From Malania oleifera (taxonomy: Eukaryota; Streptophyta; Magnoliopsida; Santalales; Ximeniaceae), in contig NC_080420.1 in NCBI RefSeq assembly GCF_029873635.1, forward strand, positions 124,714,958-124,778,957: 64,000 nucleotides of DNA. Direction: 5' to 3'. Positions 10,704 to 23,746 of the stretch are shown here, in pieces; position 1 is the stretch's first letter, and each line of letters begins with the position of its first letter. Below the pieces are notes generated by a model, which saw nothing but the letters and a program-made list of their open reading frames with translations, made no database searches and was not told the origin of the DNA. Both the position numbers and the translations under genes were made by a program.

Positions 10704-12996
10704 GATAACATTGATATATAAGAAATGTTCACTAATGATATTTCTTTGGAAAGACATTTTAACAATATAGATGAAATTTAAATAAATAATGATGATAATA
10801 TTTATGATCCAAAATATTGGGAAAATATAGATACCAAATTACGAAATTTACTAGTTGAAAAAGGTCCTATTAGGGATAATGATTTAATTTTTCCAAAAGA
10901 TGAAAATTCAAGACATTTTTCAAATATATATTATATTCGAAAATTATCAAATGGAGAGAAACATGATAGAAAATGGCTTATATATTCTAAAGATTTAGAT
11001 AGAGTATTTTGTTTTTGTTGTAAGTTATTTGGTCAAAAAGTAAACAACTAACAACTAACTAATGAAGGGTGTAAAGATTGGAAAAATCTTAGTACTAAGC
11101 TTAAAAGTCACGAAATTTGTGAAGAACATATTTTCAATATGAGTAAATGGGCTGATTTAGTATTAAGATTGTTAAAAAATACAACAATTGATAAAAATAT
11201 AGAAGAACAAATTAACAAAGAAAAAGAACACTGGAAAAAAGTATTATTGAGAATTATTTCTGTTGTGAAAACTCTTGCTAAAAATAATTTGGCATTTCGT
11301 GGGAAAAATGAACGAATTTATCAAGAGAATAATGAAATTTTTTTTAAGTTTAATTGAAATGATAGCAGAATTTGATCCAATAATGAAAGAACATATTCGA
11401 CGTTTTCAACATGGTGAAATTCATAATCATTATCTTGGTCATAATATGCAAAATAAATTGATAAATTTATTAACTCTTAATATTAAAAAGAAAATTATAA
11501 AGCAAATCAATTAAACAAAATATTATTCAATCATACTCGATTGCACTCCGGATGTAAGTTATCAAGAACAAATGTCTTTAGTAATACGATATTTGAATCT
11601 TTCTACAAGTCCAATTAAAATAGAAGAACATTTTATAAAATTTCTAAAAGTAGATGATACGTCAGGAGAAGGACTATTTAATGAATTAATAAATGTCATA
11701 CAAAAATTTGAACTTGGTATTAAAAAAAAAAAGAGGGCAAGGATATGATAATGGATCTAATATGAAAGGAAAACAACAAGGTATACAAAAGAAACTATTA
11801 GATATAAATCTTAGAGCATTTTATATTCCGTGTGGTTGTCATAGTCTTAATCTAATACTTTGTGATATGGTTAATTGTTGTTCTAAAGTTATAACTTTTT
11901 TTGGAGTAGTACAACGAATATATACAATATTTTCTTCTTCTACGAAACGATGGAAAATTTTAACCAAATATGTACCAAATTTAATTGTAAAATCATTATC
12001 ACAAACACGTTGGGAAAGTCGAATAGAGAGTGTTAAGGCAATAAGGTTTCAAGCTTCTCAAATTAGAGATGTTTTACTTCAATTAGAAAAAACTAGTGAT
12101 GATCTAAAAACAAAGAGTGAATCATATTGTATAGCAACTTATGAAATGGAAAATTTTGAATTCTTACTAGGAATGATTATTTGGTATGACATACTATTTG
12201 TTGTTAATTGTGTTAGTAAAAATTTACAATAAAAAGATATGTGTATTGATGTCGCCATTAATCAATTAAAAGGTCTTATTGTTTTTCCAAAAGATAGGGA
12301 GAATGAATTTATATCTTCTATGATTTCAGCAAAAGTGATTGCACTTGAAATGAATATTGAACCTATATTTCCTAAAAAACGTGTAATTAATAGGAAAAAA
12401 TAATTTGATGAGAATGCTAATGATGATACAACACATTCAGCTGAAGAATCTTTTAGGATTAATTTTTTCTTATACATAATAGATCAAGCTATTATTTCAT
12501 TTGAGAGTAGATTTGAATAATTTCAAACATATGAGAATATTTTTGGTTTTTTATATGATTTAAAAATATTAAAATCATTAGATGAGAATAATTTGAAACA
12601 AAAATGTTTGACACTTGAGAATATTTTAAAATGTGGAACACATTCAGATATTAATGGTTTTGATTATTTTTAGAATTGAGAATTTTAAAAGAAAGTTTGG
12701 AAGAAACGAGTACACCAATTGAAACATTGAATTTTATAAAAAAGATAGATTGTTTTCCAAATACATTTATTACTTATAGAATTTTATTAACGATACCTGT
12801 GACAGTAGCTTCTGCAAAAAGAAGTTTTTCAAAACTTAAACTTATAAAAAATTATTTGCGATCAACTATGTCACAAGAAAGATTAAATGGATTGGCTATG
12901 TTATGAATAGAAAAATAAATACTTGAAAATCTTGAATATAAAACTTTAATTAGTGATTTTGCATCTCAAAAAGTTAGAAAAATTAATTTTAAATAA
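10456..12996 (+). pseudogene. hAT transposase (TTF-type zinc finger, hAT dimerisation domain), dead
   Basis: Read across stops, the plus strand gives an N-terminal IEELVSSQKGALDKFF motif near 10530. A TTF-type zinc-finger region ([20 protein letters not shown]) lies near 10975-11040. A DUF4371-like middle includes YIPCGCHSLNLILCDM (near 11825). The C-terminal hAT dimerisation block IPVTVASAKRSFSKLKLIKN is at about 12793-12855. This order is typical of the zinc-finger-MYM/hAT family of plant transposases, nuclear enzymes that cut at the terminal inverted repeats. At least ten in-frame stops and several frameshifts break it, and a (TAA)n tract at 10663-10701 disrupts the N-terminus. In the C-terminal motif ASAERSFS the Glu is replaced by Lys. 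Confidence 0.88.
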
Positions 12997-13076
12997 AAAT
13001 AAAAATTAAACAAAATATTAAGGGTTCTTGATTAAACTATTCGCCTAGGGCCCTATATTGTGAAGAGCCGGCCCTG

Positions 13077-13496
13077 ATCATGCATGTATACTGTATATGT
13101 ACATAGAGACCAGAATGGAGACTTATTAGTTATATAACACAAATTGGTTGGTTGGTCCCAATCTTCTAACTGCAAGCTGGTAGCAAAATTCCTCTGTGAA
13201 GTTGGGCCCCTGCCACTCCACAACCACAACTACTAATTAAAATTACTACAACATATGCATTTCATAAATGACTTCGTCCGCATGTCTCCATTTCAATGTT
13301 AATTAGCTAGCTTGATGTAATTTTCCTTCATTTTAAGGGACTAAAAATTTTGATAGGGGAAAAGAAAGGAAAGAAATATAGGAAGAAAAATTTTGATCTC
13401 GAACACCATTGGTTTTTTTTTAAAAAGCATACACACACACACACGCACACACACACACACACATATTTATATGAAAAAGTAATTTATTTTTATATA
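13077..13496. other. Unassigned AT-rich spacer with (CA)n
   Basis: This is single-copy-looking DNA between the hAT element and the solo LTR. It contains a (CA)n microsatellite at 13431-13462 and ends in a TATATA stretch that is the target site of the neighbouring solo LTR. I see no gene. Confidence 0.6.
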
Positions 13497-15833
13497 TGTA
13501 ATGCCCCGAACCCATAAACCTGGGTCCGGTGCGTTATATCTGATATTATCCTGTTAATCCATAATATACATACACAGCGGAAAATATAACCATAATCTCC
13601 ATAAATATAGTTCTACAATACCAACATCCCATAATAGCAGAGTTTGCTATAACCTATCTATAAATCCAAAAAAACCATCCAATACTTGTATTTATATATA
13701 CATATCCCCTAAAACATTTTAGTATATCCACAAACATTCTTTTCTCCACAGACTTAAAACATAAAGACTTATAACATAGAACATAAATATTTACATCTCC
13801 AAAATAGTATCAACATATACCCCATTTCTTATATTGTCCTCAAAAATGCTAAAAATACCCTCGAGCTCCTAAGTTTGACCTCGAGGATGTCCTGAAAAAG
13901 AAATATTCATATTCGGGTAAGACACATCTCAGTAAGGAAAGAAACATACATATTAAAACAGCGTGTGACTAACATGAGGTAAATAGACATCATTTTAATT
14001 TCATTTGCAAATCATTAGGTAACATTGAAATCATTTTCTGAACCTAAACAATCACATGAAAAAATTTAACTCATGAGATTACTCAAGAATAAGGGTGATT
14101 ACCCGCTCATACAAGTAGCATCCCTCTGCTCTGATACATAGGTAACCCTAAGGTCATAACTAAAGCATACCAGGACACTTATCTTACTCAGTAAGCCCTC
14201 AAGTGTTAACTTGATCTCGTACTCACACATTCAACAATAGTTTACTATCAAAGACCTTAAGGATAGGGAAATCTACCCTCCCATACAAATAGGTTCCCTC
14301 TGCCCTAGTACGTTATGCATCTACTGCCACATCTGAAGTTATTAGTGCACTCGCCTTTCTCAGAAAGCCCTCAGGCGAAAAGTTCGCCTTGCCCAATTGT
14401 AACATGTTCTACATACATACATACTTCTAATATCGCAATACATCATTTCTTTCTGTCATTATACATTCATACATATTCATTTATGTTCATAGCTTAACTT
14501 TGCATTTCGTTTCACTTTAAGTGACTCTTTCCCATTCATATCGTTTATGTTTCACATTTCACATTTTATTTCATTGCATTGTCATTCCATTGCATAACAT
14601 TTTCATTTTATTCCTTCATACTACAACTGGTCTTTAGCCATCATTAGTTAGTCTACAACTCCTTTTAGCTGTCATCAGTTAGTCTACACAGAAGTGTGCT
14701 AGATCTGCTAACATGACTGTCTTTCAGCTGTCTTACGTTTACATGGTTGCATTTAACATACACAAGCAACATTGTCCATATCATATTTTATTTATAAAAT
14801 TTTACTTACTTAGCCTACATCTCATATATCTAACATATATTTGTACAGAATCTCATGCCACACAGTTTTAGCAGTAAAATTTCATATACATTTCTTACAA
14901 AATAAGCCAACCCATAATTAACATTGATATACTGAAAATACATTTCATTCCTTACTTACTTCCTTAGAAAAATACCTTTTCACTTTCATTCATTTATTTT
15001 CATATATACATAACTATATAAACAATTCTAGGCTCAGAAAACATAAATTTTGTGGCTGGCATTTTAAACCCACATATAAACATATATACATAAATAATAC
15101 ATAATCCATTTGAATTCATGAAAAACTTGATTTAATATATAATTTCCCCCTTACCTGACTTTCAACTACCCCTGTAGGATCCCTGAACAGATACCCACAC
15201 GGCGTTCACCTGGACCCTGAATCCAAAAATCCTAACTTAATTAAAATAAATTCTAATTAACTTAAATCTTAAGAAAATACTTATTTACTACTTCCTAGGC
15301 TCCATATAACAACATTCCTTAAGAAAATCCCAAAATAACTAACTTATCTTGATTTTGAGATGTTTCCCAAACCTCACAACCCAACGATCAGCTCCCACAG
15401 CCTTGAAGAAAATGATCCCAAGAACCTCGTGCGGTTCCGGATCGTCAAATTAGGTCAAAATCGGCCCAAAATCGAAGAGAGAAGGTTGGAGCTTCGTTTT
15501 AGAGAGAGAGAGAGTTCGTGAGATTTCACGCTAAAAACGAAGAACAACCTATTTATAGGCAGGGCTTCGTCGATGAGGCACTATAGAGGCTTCGTCGACG
15601 AGAAGATACCTTCGTCGATGAAATTTAGGGTTTCCAAAATTCTCTTTCAGGATTTCTTTGTCGACGAGAAGTAGACTTCGTTGACGTGCTTAGAAGGACA
15701 CTCGTCGACGAATACAGGACATTTGTCGACGAGGCCTGCTTTTCCTTCTAATTTATTTCCTTTTTCCTTCATTATTCATTAATCCATTTTATTTATTATA
15801 TTTTCTAATTATTTAAATTCCTAGGTCGTTACA
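13497..15833 (-). mobile_element. Solo Gypsy LTR with ATATA target duplication
   Basis: The sequence runs TGTAATGCCCCG...GGTCGTTACA on the plus strand and is the reverse complement of an LTR closely related to the one at 36979-39345. The flanks are ATATA (13492-13496) and ATATA (15834-15838), a perfect 5-bp duplication. No primer-binding site or polypurine tract adjoins it, so it is a solo LTR left by LTR-LTR recombination. It contains the reversed R-like hairpin (13918-13931) and, near its right end, a TATA box with an upstream palindrome array. Confidence 0.92.
15549..15740 (-). promoter_or_regulatory. LTR promoter: TATA box with seven TCGTCGACGA palindromes upstream
   Basis: On the minus strand a TATAAATAG box (15549-15557) is preceded by about seven copies or near-copies of the 10-bp palindrome TCGTCGACGA spread over 15565-15740, the nearest roughly 10 bp from the TATA box. 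Deviations are mostly C-to-T or G-to-A at CpG sites. Position and spacing suggest a proximal promoter element; function is inferred. Confidence 0.65.
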
Positions 15834-15850
15834 ATATATATATATATATA

Positions 15851-16096
15851 TGTTGTAAAACATGTATATTTATGTGGATGACTATCTAGATAATAGGTTA
15901 CAACATTTGGTATGCTCACATAATGGTTCATTATGTGGTTAACCTTTGAGATGCCAATGTATTTGCTTATATAAGGATATATTTTACAACAAAATGACAT
16001 AATAAGATGATTAGCAATATCTAGTTCCTGAAGAATTAGACTGTTGAATTTCTATAACTCTAAAATTTTTTTTCTCTTTTTATTTCATTTACAGCA
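15851..16096 (+). repeat. Copia 5' LTR
   Basis: The LTR starts TGTTGTAAAACATG directly after a TATATA tract and ends TTTACAGCA. A TATATAAGG-like box at about 15975 is the probable promoter. It differs from the 3' copy by about 15-20 substitutions, which indicates an old insertion. Confidence 0.88.
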
Positions 16097-16351
16097 CGTT
16101 ATCAACACGATTAAGTCTCTAATGGTATAGCAAGTTTCGTTGTTATTATTCTAAGGTGAGAATCTTGTTTCCTTTAACATTTGTTATCTATATAACTTTA
16201 GTTTTTCGTCTAACTATATTTATATGTTAACTAGATCTCTTATCTTAAGTACGTGTTCTTAAATATTTTTATGTTGGGATATATGTGAGAATAACATTTC
16301 CATTTAATATTTACCTAACTTTGAATTTTTATTTGTTTTCAAAGTGACTTT

Positions 16352-17395
16352 ATGATGTCAAACCTCACAAAGCTTGAATTTGTTACTCTTGATATTTCTG
16401 GAAGAAATTATCTGTCATGGGTACTTGATGCTGAGATTCGCCTTAATGCTATGAATCTTAGAAGTATAATTGAAGAAGGAAATCAAGTATCTCTGCAGGA
16501 TCACGCAAATGCAATGATTTTCCTTTGACACCATTTACATGAAAAATTGAAAATTGAGTACCTTACTAATAAGGATCCATTAGTCCTTTAGAACAGCTTA
16601 AAGGACAGATCTGAACACAAAAAAAAAAAAAAAAAAAAAATGGTAATTCTTCTAAAAGCTCAATATGATTGGATACACTTGCGACTGCAAGATTTTAAAA
16701 CTATACGTAAATATAATTTAGCCTTATTTAAAATTAGCTCTGAATTGAAGTTATGTAGAGAAACAATTATTGATAATGATATGTTAGAAAAAACATATTC
16801 TACTTTTCATGTCTCGAATGTGCTCCTGCAACAGCAATATCGAGAGCGTAGATTTACAAAATATTCTGAGCTAATTTCTTATTTACTAGTGGCTGAACAA
16901 AAGAATGAGCTTTTGTTGAAAAATCATCAATCTCGTCCAACTGGCTCAACACCATTCCTTGAAGTGAATGTGATTTTTTCTCAAGGTCATGAATGAGATC
17001 GTGGTGGTAAAAGGGGTCGTAGTAGAAAAAATTGTTGGACCTGTGATGATCATCCTTCAAAGTTTGAAAGCAAAGATGTTGAAAAGACTCCAAGGAAATG
17101 AGAAAATAATAAAGAACGCTCTGAGCAAAATAACAAAGTGCAAAATAATGACAATATTTGCTATAGGTGTAGAACAAAAGGTCATTGGTCTTGAATATGT
17201 CGCACTCCTGAACACCTAGTTGATCTTTACAAGGCATCATTAAAAGGAAAAGAGAAAAATGTTGAAGTGAATTTGTATGAAACCATTGATGCTAAGTATG
17301 AGTCTCCTTTGGATGTTGATTTTGATGTTTCTGATTTTTTTTTAGCATCCTAGTGGCAAAATTGATCATTTGATTAGGGATGAAAATGTCTACTA
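16352..17395 (+). pseudogene. Copia gag remnant
   Basis: The reading begins MMSNLTKLEFVTLDISGRNY, typical of Copia gag. It continues with a UBN2-like region (YDWIHLRLQDFKTIRKYN, near 16666-16720) and a CCHC zinc knuckle CYRCRTKGHWS-stop-IC near 17158-17200. Gag forms the virus-like particle and binds RNA. A TGA replaces a residue inside the zinc knuckle, other stops are present near 16528 and 16996, and a run of about 22 A (16619-16640) is inserted where the coding sequence should be continuous. Confidence 0.85.
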
Positions 17396-17556
17396 TTAAA
17401 TTATTTTCATGTTTATGTTATTTTGAAAAAAATTAACTTATGTAATTTTTTTAATTAAAATTTTATATATAATATGTTTGGAAATATTTTGTTATCTTTC
17501 CTAATTCTTAAATTTTACCTTTCATTTACTAGATCATACAAAATAAACTTGATAAA

Positions 17557-20500
17557 ATGGAGGATGACATGTGTTTGGTAGACAGTGGCACGACTCACAC
17601 AATTCTTTGTGTTAAAAAATATTTCTTGCAATTGACATTAGCTGAAATTAATGTTAATACAGTATTTGGCTCTGTAAATGTAATAAAGGGCTTTAGAAGA
17701 GTTCATATTATGTTTTCAAATGGGATAAAATTGTATATTGATGATGCGTTGTATTCTAGTAGATCCTGAAGAAATCTACTAAGTTTTAAAGATATTCGTT
17801 GCAATGGATATAAAAAATGAAGACGATATGGAATATCTTTTTATTACATCTATAGTTTTAAACCAGATGATCATATTAGAAAAAATTTCAAGTTTTTCAT
17901 CTAGTCTATATTTCACAAAAATAAGGATAGTTGAATCAAATTTTATGCACCGGAAGTGCTTCGAGCCTAGAAGTTTTATACTTTGGCATGATCGTCGTGG
18001 CCATCCTGGTTCAACTATGATGCGGCGAATCATTGAAAATACACATGGACATCCATTAAAGGATCAGAAAGTTCTTTTACCTAGTGATTATTTTTGTACT
18101 TCTTGTGCTCAAAGAAAACTACTTGTTGCACCTTCTCCATCCAAATTATCTTTAGAGTCTCTATCTTTTCTGCTAAGAATATAAGGAGATATTTGTCACC
18201 GAATCCATCCATCTTGTGGACCATTTCGATATTTTATGGTTTTAATTAATGCTTCCACTCGATGATCACATGTTTGTCTACTTTCAACTCGTAATGTTGC
18301 TTTTGCTAAATTTCTTGCTCAAATAATAAAGTTAAAATTAAGTTTTCCTGATCATCACATTCAGACTGTCCATTTAGATAACGCAGGTGAATTTTCTTCA
18401 AAAGAATTTTATGACTATTGCATGTCAATAGGAATAAGTGTTGAAGATCTATTGCACATGTTCATACACAAAATGGTTTAGCGGAATCCTTCATTAAGCG
18501 TTTACAATTTATTGCTAGACCTATGCTTATGTGATCAAAGCTTTTTGCATCTGCTTGGGGTCATGCTATAGTGCATGCTGCGTCTTTGATTAAAATTAGA
18601 CCAACTGCATATCACAAGTTTTCACCTTCACAGCTTGTGTTTAACCACCAACTTAATATATCTTATCTTAGAATTTTTGGTTGCACTGTATATGTTCCTA
18701 TTGCACCTGCACAATGAAGTAAGATGGGACCACATTGTCAACTTGGTATTTATGTTGGTTTTGATTCTCCTTCTATCATTAGATATCTTGAACCACTAAT
18801 AGGTGATCTTTTTAGAGTAAGATTTCTAGATTGTCAATTTGATGAATCAGTTTTCCCGTCATTAGGAGAAGGAAAATGTAAAGGATTAAAAACATAAGAA
18901 ATTTGTTGGAACACACCAACTTTGTCTAATCTTGATACAAGCACAAATCAATGTGAACTTGAAGTTTAAAGAATAATTCATTTGCAGAATGCTGCAAATC
19001 AATTGCTAGATGTTTTTACAGACACCAAAAGGGTCACTCTATCACATGTTCCGGCTACAAATATTCCTTTCAAATTGATTGTTCTTGAAGAACACCCAAT
19101 GAGAATAGTAGCTAATGAATTTAAAGTGCACCAGAAGCGTGGTATACCAATTGGTGCAAAGGATACCGTTCCTTGAAAGAAAAAGGAAATGAATAAAAGT
19201 GACACTCCAAAAGAGGTCATTAACACTCAAGAAGAGGTTAAAAGAAATATAGATCAACAATCCCATATTTCCACATATTTACACAGAAGCAATACCAGAA
19301 GTGTTTCCGGTACCGAAAAGTTATGATATCTCATTAAAATTTGGAAATATGCAGAGAAGAAATGAAGTTGTTGTTGACAATGTGTTTGTATATACGATTG
19401 TTTAAGAAATTATTAATGATAGTGAGCCCGAGTCTCAAACTGTAGAAGAATGTTGATATCAAAATGATTGGCCAAAATGGAAAGAAGCAATACAAGCTGA
19501 GCTAGACTTATTAGCCAAACATAAGGTATTTGGACCAGTAGTCCAAGCACCTAAGAATGTCAAACCTATTGGGTATAAATGGGTTTTTGTGCGTAAAAGA
19601 AATGAAATGAAATGAAATTGTGAGATATAAGGCGCGTCTTGTAGCACAAGGTTTCTCCCCAAGGCCTGGTATAGATTATAATGAGACCTATTCCCCTGTT
19701 ATGGATGCAGTTACTTTCATATTTCTGATTAGTTTAATGGTTTCTAAAGGACTTAACATTCACCTCATGAACATAGTAACAACTTCATGTATGGCTTATT
19801 GGATAATGACATATATATGAAAATCCTCAAAGGATTTAAAATGCTTGAAGCATATAATCCAAAACAACAACTGTAACGCCCTGACCAGCCACGTGGGGCC
19901 CGGGGTACTACTTTAGTGACGTCTATGTACCTGATACCTTATTCATTATATATGAAATACATATACACAATGGAAATAAAATACAAAATCCTCAAATTAC
20001 ATTACCAGAGTTCTAACTATTTTTATACACAAATATCTCCATTTTCACATAATTACATCCCATAAAACTATATAAAAATAAAATATTTGAACATACACAC
20101 CACCTACATAAATTTAAACTACTAGCCCGACTCCTCTAACCTACTAGACCCAATCCCTAGGATTTCTTAAAAAGATAATTTGTAAAGTAAAGGTGATGCA
20201 CAACTCAGTAAGGGGAAAGACTAAGTTAATGTCAATGTGTGACCATCATGCATTTAGTGTACAGAAAATAACCAGTTCACTGAGTAGATAAACACATTTA
20301 TGAAATCATTCTTATTTTACACTCACACACACAATTAGTCGAGAATAGGGAAGATTACCCACTTATACAAGTAGCTTCCCTCTGCTCTAATACCATTACT
20401 ACTACTAGGGCACTCACCTTTCTCAGCAAGCTCTCGAAGTTATCTTATTAATTATCTATATTCACATAAATTAACAGATATGCATATAAGACAATCCCTG

Positions 20501-21221
20501 TGACAAACATGCCATTTACTTTCTCCTATGGCACAGGTTGTGCGGCCCGAAGGCTGGACTAATGTCCTGGGGGATCCACCCAGACAATAGTCATTTGTAT
20601 TCTCTGCTAACATACTCTGCACGTATATACAGCTCCAGTTGCTGGTCCGATTGCCCTTACCCAAGGGGGGTACATTCACCTCATGTAGGAAAATCGGACA
20701 AGGCCACCCTACACCTCTCAGCACAGGTGTGGGCGCACACGGCCACATAACAAATCCCTAACAACGGTACTATGTTTACAATACATTGGTCCCCAGGGTT
20801 CCTAAAGCATATCATGCAATTTAGATAATAGAAATCACCATTTAAAACATCAATTCACATATATTTCCTATTATTCCAAAAAACCAGCTCCCAACCACAA
20901 ATATAATTCGGCTCACAGCCATTTAAACAAAACCCCGACCCTTGACCGTCATATCAAATCCCTGCATTATTCACAAGCATTTCCAGTATTTCACAAACAA
21001 TTTCAGTATTTCACAAACAGTTCAGTATTTCAAAATCTCAAATCTAGATATACAATAATCCATACCAATTAAATCATTTGCCACACGATTTCCACATTTT
21101 AACATAACCATATAAACAAACAAGTTTTCCATAGTTCATTTTATTCAAAAATACCATACCATATATCCTAAGTTTATAAAATCCATTTTGAACGGTTGGT
21201 TTTCAAAATAACCTTTAAATT

Positions 21222-21259
<38 letters not shown>

Positions 21260-23251
21260 AACATAACAATTAAATTGATTAAAATTCAATAAAATTACTG
21301 ACTTAACTTAATCCCCTTATGTGAATCTTGAAAAGCCTGGTAAAAATTTCAACCCACTCCCGAAGCGTTCAAAACTCCAAACATTGAAATCACATTATTC
21401 CCAATAAAATCAACTCAACCCAAAAATTATAATTTCCTTAATATTCCTAGGCTCACAAAATTTCCAAAAACTATTTAACATTTCCTAAACCAATAAACTC
21501 CAAATAAATTATTAGATTCCCAAAAATAACCAATTTGTTTAATTCCCTAAATCCCACTCTCGCTTTGGAGTGGTGCCTAAGACCCCCAAATTGAAAACTC
21601 GCTCTGTACAAAATGACGATGATCGAGACTAGGATCCCGTGGTGGTGCCTGATCATCGATTTAGCGGAAGATTAAACGAAAAATTAAGGAAAGAGAAGGA
21701 GTATACCTTTTCCTAGGAATGAGGTCTATGTTACCCTCACGACAAATCTGCTTCGGTAGGAATGTCGGTGGTGGAGATAGGAACCCAACGGTATCTTCAA
21801 TTTTTCGATCGGCCGAATATTAGCCGAGAAAATAAGAAGAGAGAGAAGGGGGAACGGAGGAGACGAGGAGAGAAAGTGACGTTCTAGGCGCTTGGAATTC
21901 AATGTCAGTAACAAATGTCTCCTGAAGCTTGACGATGCTTCAGGAGATGTATATATATATTACTTATATTATAATAATGTTTAATTAATTAATTAATACT
22001 TAATTTAAAATTTTTATTTATTATTTATTTATTTTTATTTTACATTCCCAAGTATATCATTTTCTAGAGCATTACAACGACAAATGTATTCTATTAAATT
22101 ACAAAATCCTTGTATGGATTGAAGCAATCTGAACGAATGTGGTACAATCGTCTAAGTGAATATTTGTTGAAAATTGGATATGAAAAATAATCTTATCAGT
22201 TCTTGTGTTTTCATTAAGAACATAAATTCTGGATTAACTATAGTCGCAGTTTATGTTGATGACGTAAACAAGTAGGAACTCCAGAAAAAATCTCAACGAT
22301 TGTTGAGTACTTAATGAAAGAATTTGAGATGAAGGATCTTGGGAAGAAAAAATTTTGTCTTGGTTTTCAAGTTGAACATTTAATAAGTGGAATTCTTATT
22401 CATTAATCATCTTATATAGAAAAAATGTTGAAACAATTTATATGGATAAATCTTATCCATTAAGCTCCCCGATGGTTGTTCATTCACTTGATGTGAAAAA
22501 GGATTTTTTTCATCCTCGAGAAGATGATGAAGAAATCCTTGGTCCTGAAGTACCCTATCTTGGTGCAATAGGAGCACTCTTGTATTTTGCAAATTGCACT
22601 AGACCAGATATAACTTTTGCGGTAAATTTGCTAATAAGGTTTAGTTCTACACCAACTCAGAGACATTGGAATGGAGTAAAACATGTCCTTTATTTTCTCC
22701 GCGGCACATATGATATGGGTTTGTTTAACCTAAAGGGTGTAAAGTCTGTGTTGAAAGGATATGCTGATGCCAGATATCTTTCTGATCCTCATAAAGCTCG
22801 ATCGCAAACAAGCTATATTTTTACATGTGGTGATACTGCTATTTCATGATGATCTGTAAAGAAAACGATCACCGCTACCTCTTCAAACCATTCAGAAATA
22901 CTAGTAGTTCACGAAGCAAGTCGTGAATGCGTATGATTAAGAACTATAATCCAACACATTAGAGGGACAAGTAGATTATCATTGGAGAATGACACGCCAA
23001 CAATATTGTATGAGGACAATGCAACATGTGTTGCACAAATCAAAAGTGAGTACATAAAAGGTGATAGAACTAAACATATTTCACCAAAGTTTTTCTACAC
23101 TCATGAACTTCTGAAGAAAGGAGATGTTGATATTTGCAAAATTCGTTCAAATGAAAACTCAGCAGATCTATTCACAAAAGTATTGTCAACTTCAATTTTC
23201 AAGAAGTATGTACATAATATTAAAATGCGACAACTTAAGGACATTTCTTAA
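17557..23251 (+). pseudogene. Copia pol remnant (protease, integrase, RT, RNase H), split
   Basis: The protease is seen as LVDSGTTHTI (near 17576). An integrase zinc-type region (LWHDRRGHPGS, near 17980) and core remnants (HLDNAGEF, near 18374) follow. The reverse transcriptase begins around 19450 (YKARLVAQGFS at about 19624) and is cut at 19871 by the solo LTR, resuming at 22082. RNase H includes TRPDITFAVNLL (near 22600), GYADARYL (near 22758) and the C-terminal YEDNATCVAQIKSEYIKGDR (from 23009), ending at 23251. Frame shifts occur repeatedly and stops are common. The order protease-integrase-RT-RNase H assigns it to Copia rather than Gypsy. Confidence 0.88.
19872..22076 (-). mobile_element. 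Solo Gypsy LTR inserted in the Copia reverse transcriptase
   Basis: The sequence runs TGTAACGCCC...GAGCATTACA and is the same subfamily as the LTR at 5014-7182, with extended similarity including a block around ACACCTCTCAGCACAGGTGT. The flanks are ACAAC (19867-19871) and ACGAC (22077-22081), a 5-bp duplication with one mismatch. The Copia RT reading continues on both sides, which confirms a later insertion. A (TA)n lies at 21223-21255. Confidence 0.92.
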
Positions 23252-23382
23252 TTGATTGTATTTTTTAGGGGAAGTATGAATATTGTACTGTTTTTTCTTC
23301 GTTAAGGTTTTGTCCCACAAGATTTTCCTTAGCGAAGGTTTTAACGAGACATATTCATAGTGTATAGTTATCCAAGGGGAAG

Positions 23383-23629
23383 TATTGTAAAACATGTATA
23401 TTTATGTGGATGACTATCTAGATAATATGTTACAACCTTTGGTATGCTCACATAATGGTTCATTATGTGGTTAACCTTTGGGATGCCAATGTATTTGCCT
23501 ATATAAGGACATGCTTTACAACAAAATGAGATAGTAAGATAATTGACAACATCTAGTTCATGAAGAACTAGATTGTTGAATTTCTATAGCTCTAAAATTT
23601 TTTTCCTTTTTTTTATTTCATTTACAACA
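23383..23629 (+). repeat. Copia 3' LTR
   Basis: The LTR follows the polypurine tract (CCAAGGGGAAG, 23372-23382) and ends TTTACAACA. (TA)n follows at 23630-23650, matching the TATATA tract before the 5' LTR. Confidence 0.88.
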
Positions 23630-23746
23630 ATATATATATATATATATATATTGATAAATAAATCTAAGTTTGGATTAAAAATTATATTAGTTGGAGAGGG
23701 GGTTCTAAATTTAATTAACCTAGAAACATCAAGCCTGAGAAGTTAA

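Larger units (their letters stand above)
8073..13076 (+). mobile_element. hAT-superfamily DNA transposon, 5.0 kb, inactive
   Basis: The ends are short terminal inverted repeats: CAGGGGCGGCTCT on the left and, reverse-complemented, CAGGGCCGGCTCT on the right. The flanking 8-bp target duplications are ATTATGCA (8065-8072) and ATCATGCA (13077-13084), one mismatch. An 8-bp duplication is diagnostic for hAT. A transposase pseudogene of the TTF-zinc-finger/hAT dimerisation type occupies 10456-12996. A second element (8622-10287) lies inside its 5' portion. Both ends are recognisable but the transposase has many stops, so it is non-autonomous now. Confidence 0.92.
15851..23629 (+). mobile_element. 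Ty1/copia retrotransposon, interrupted by a solo LTR
   Basis: Paired LTRs (15851-16096 and 23383-23629) of about 246 bp share nearly all bases, including GTAAAACATGTATATTTATG near the start. After the left LTR comes CGTTATCAACACGA (16097-16110), a candidate primer-binding site of the internal-tRNA type used by some Copia elements. A polypurine tract CCAAGGGGAAG precedes the right LTR. Gag, protease, integrase, reverse transcriptase and RNase H remnants follow Copia order. Removing the 2.2-kb solo LTR leaves about 5.6 kb, near full length. It lies inside a (TA)n tract, so the target duplication is TA-type and ambiguous. Many stops make it inactive. Confidence 0.92.

Noticed and set aside
17779..18033. 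Minus-strand ORF over the Copia integrase
   Set aside because: It is antisense to the plus-strand integrase reading that carries the recognisable WHDRRGHPGS motif.
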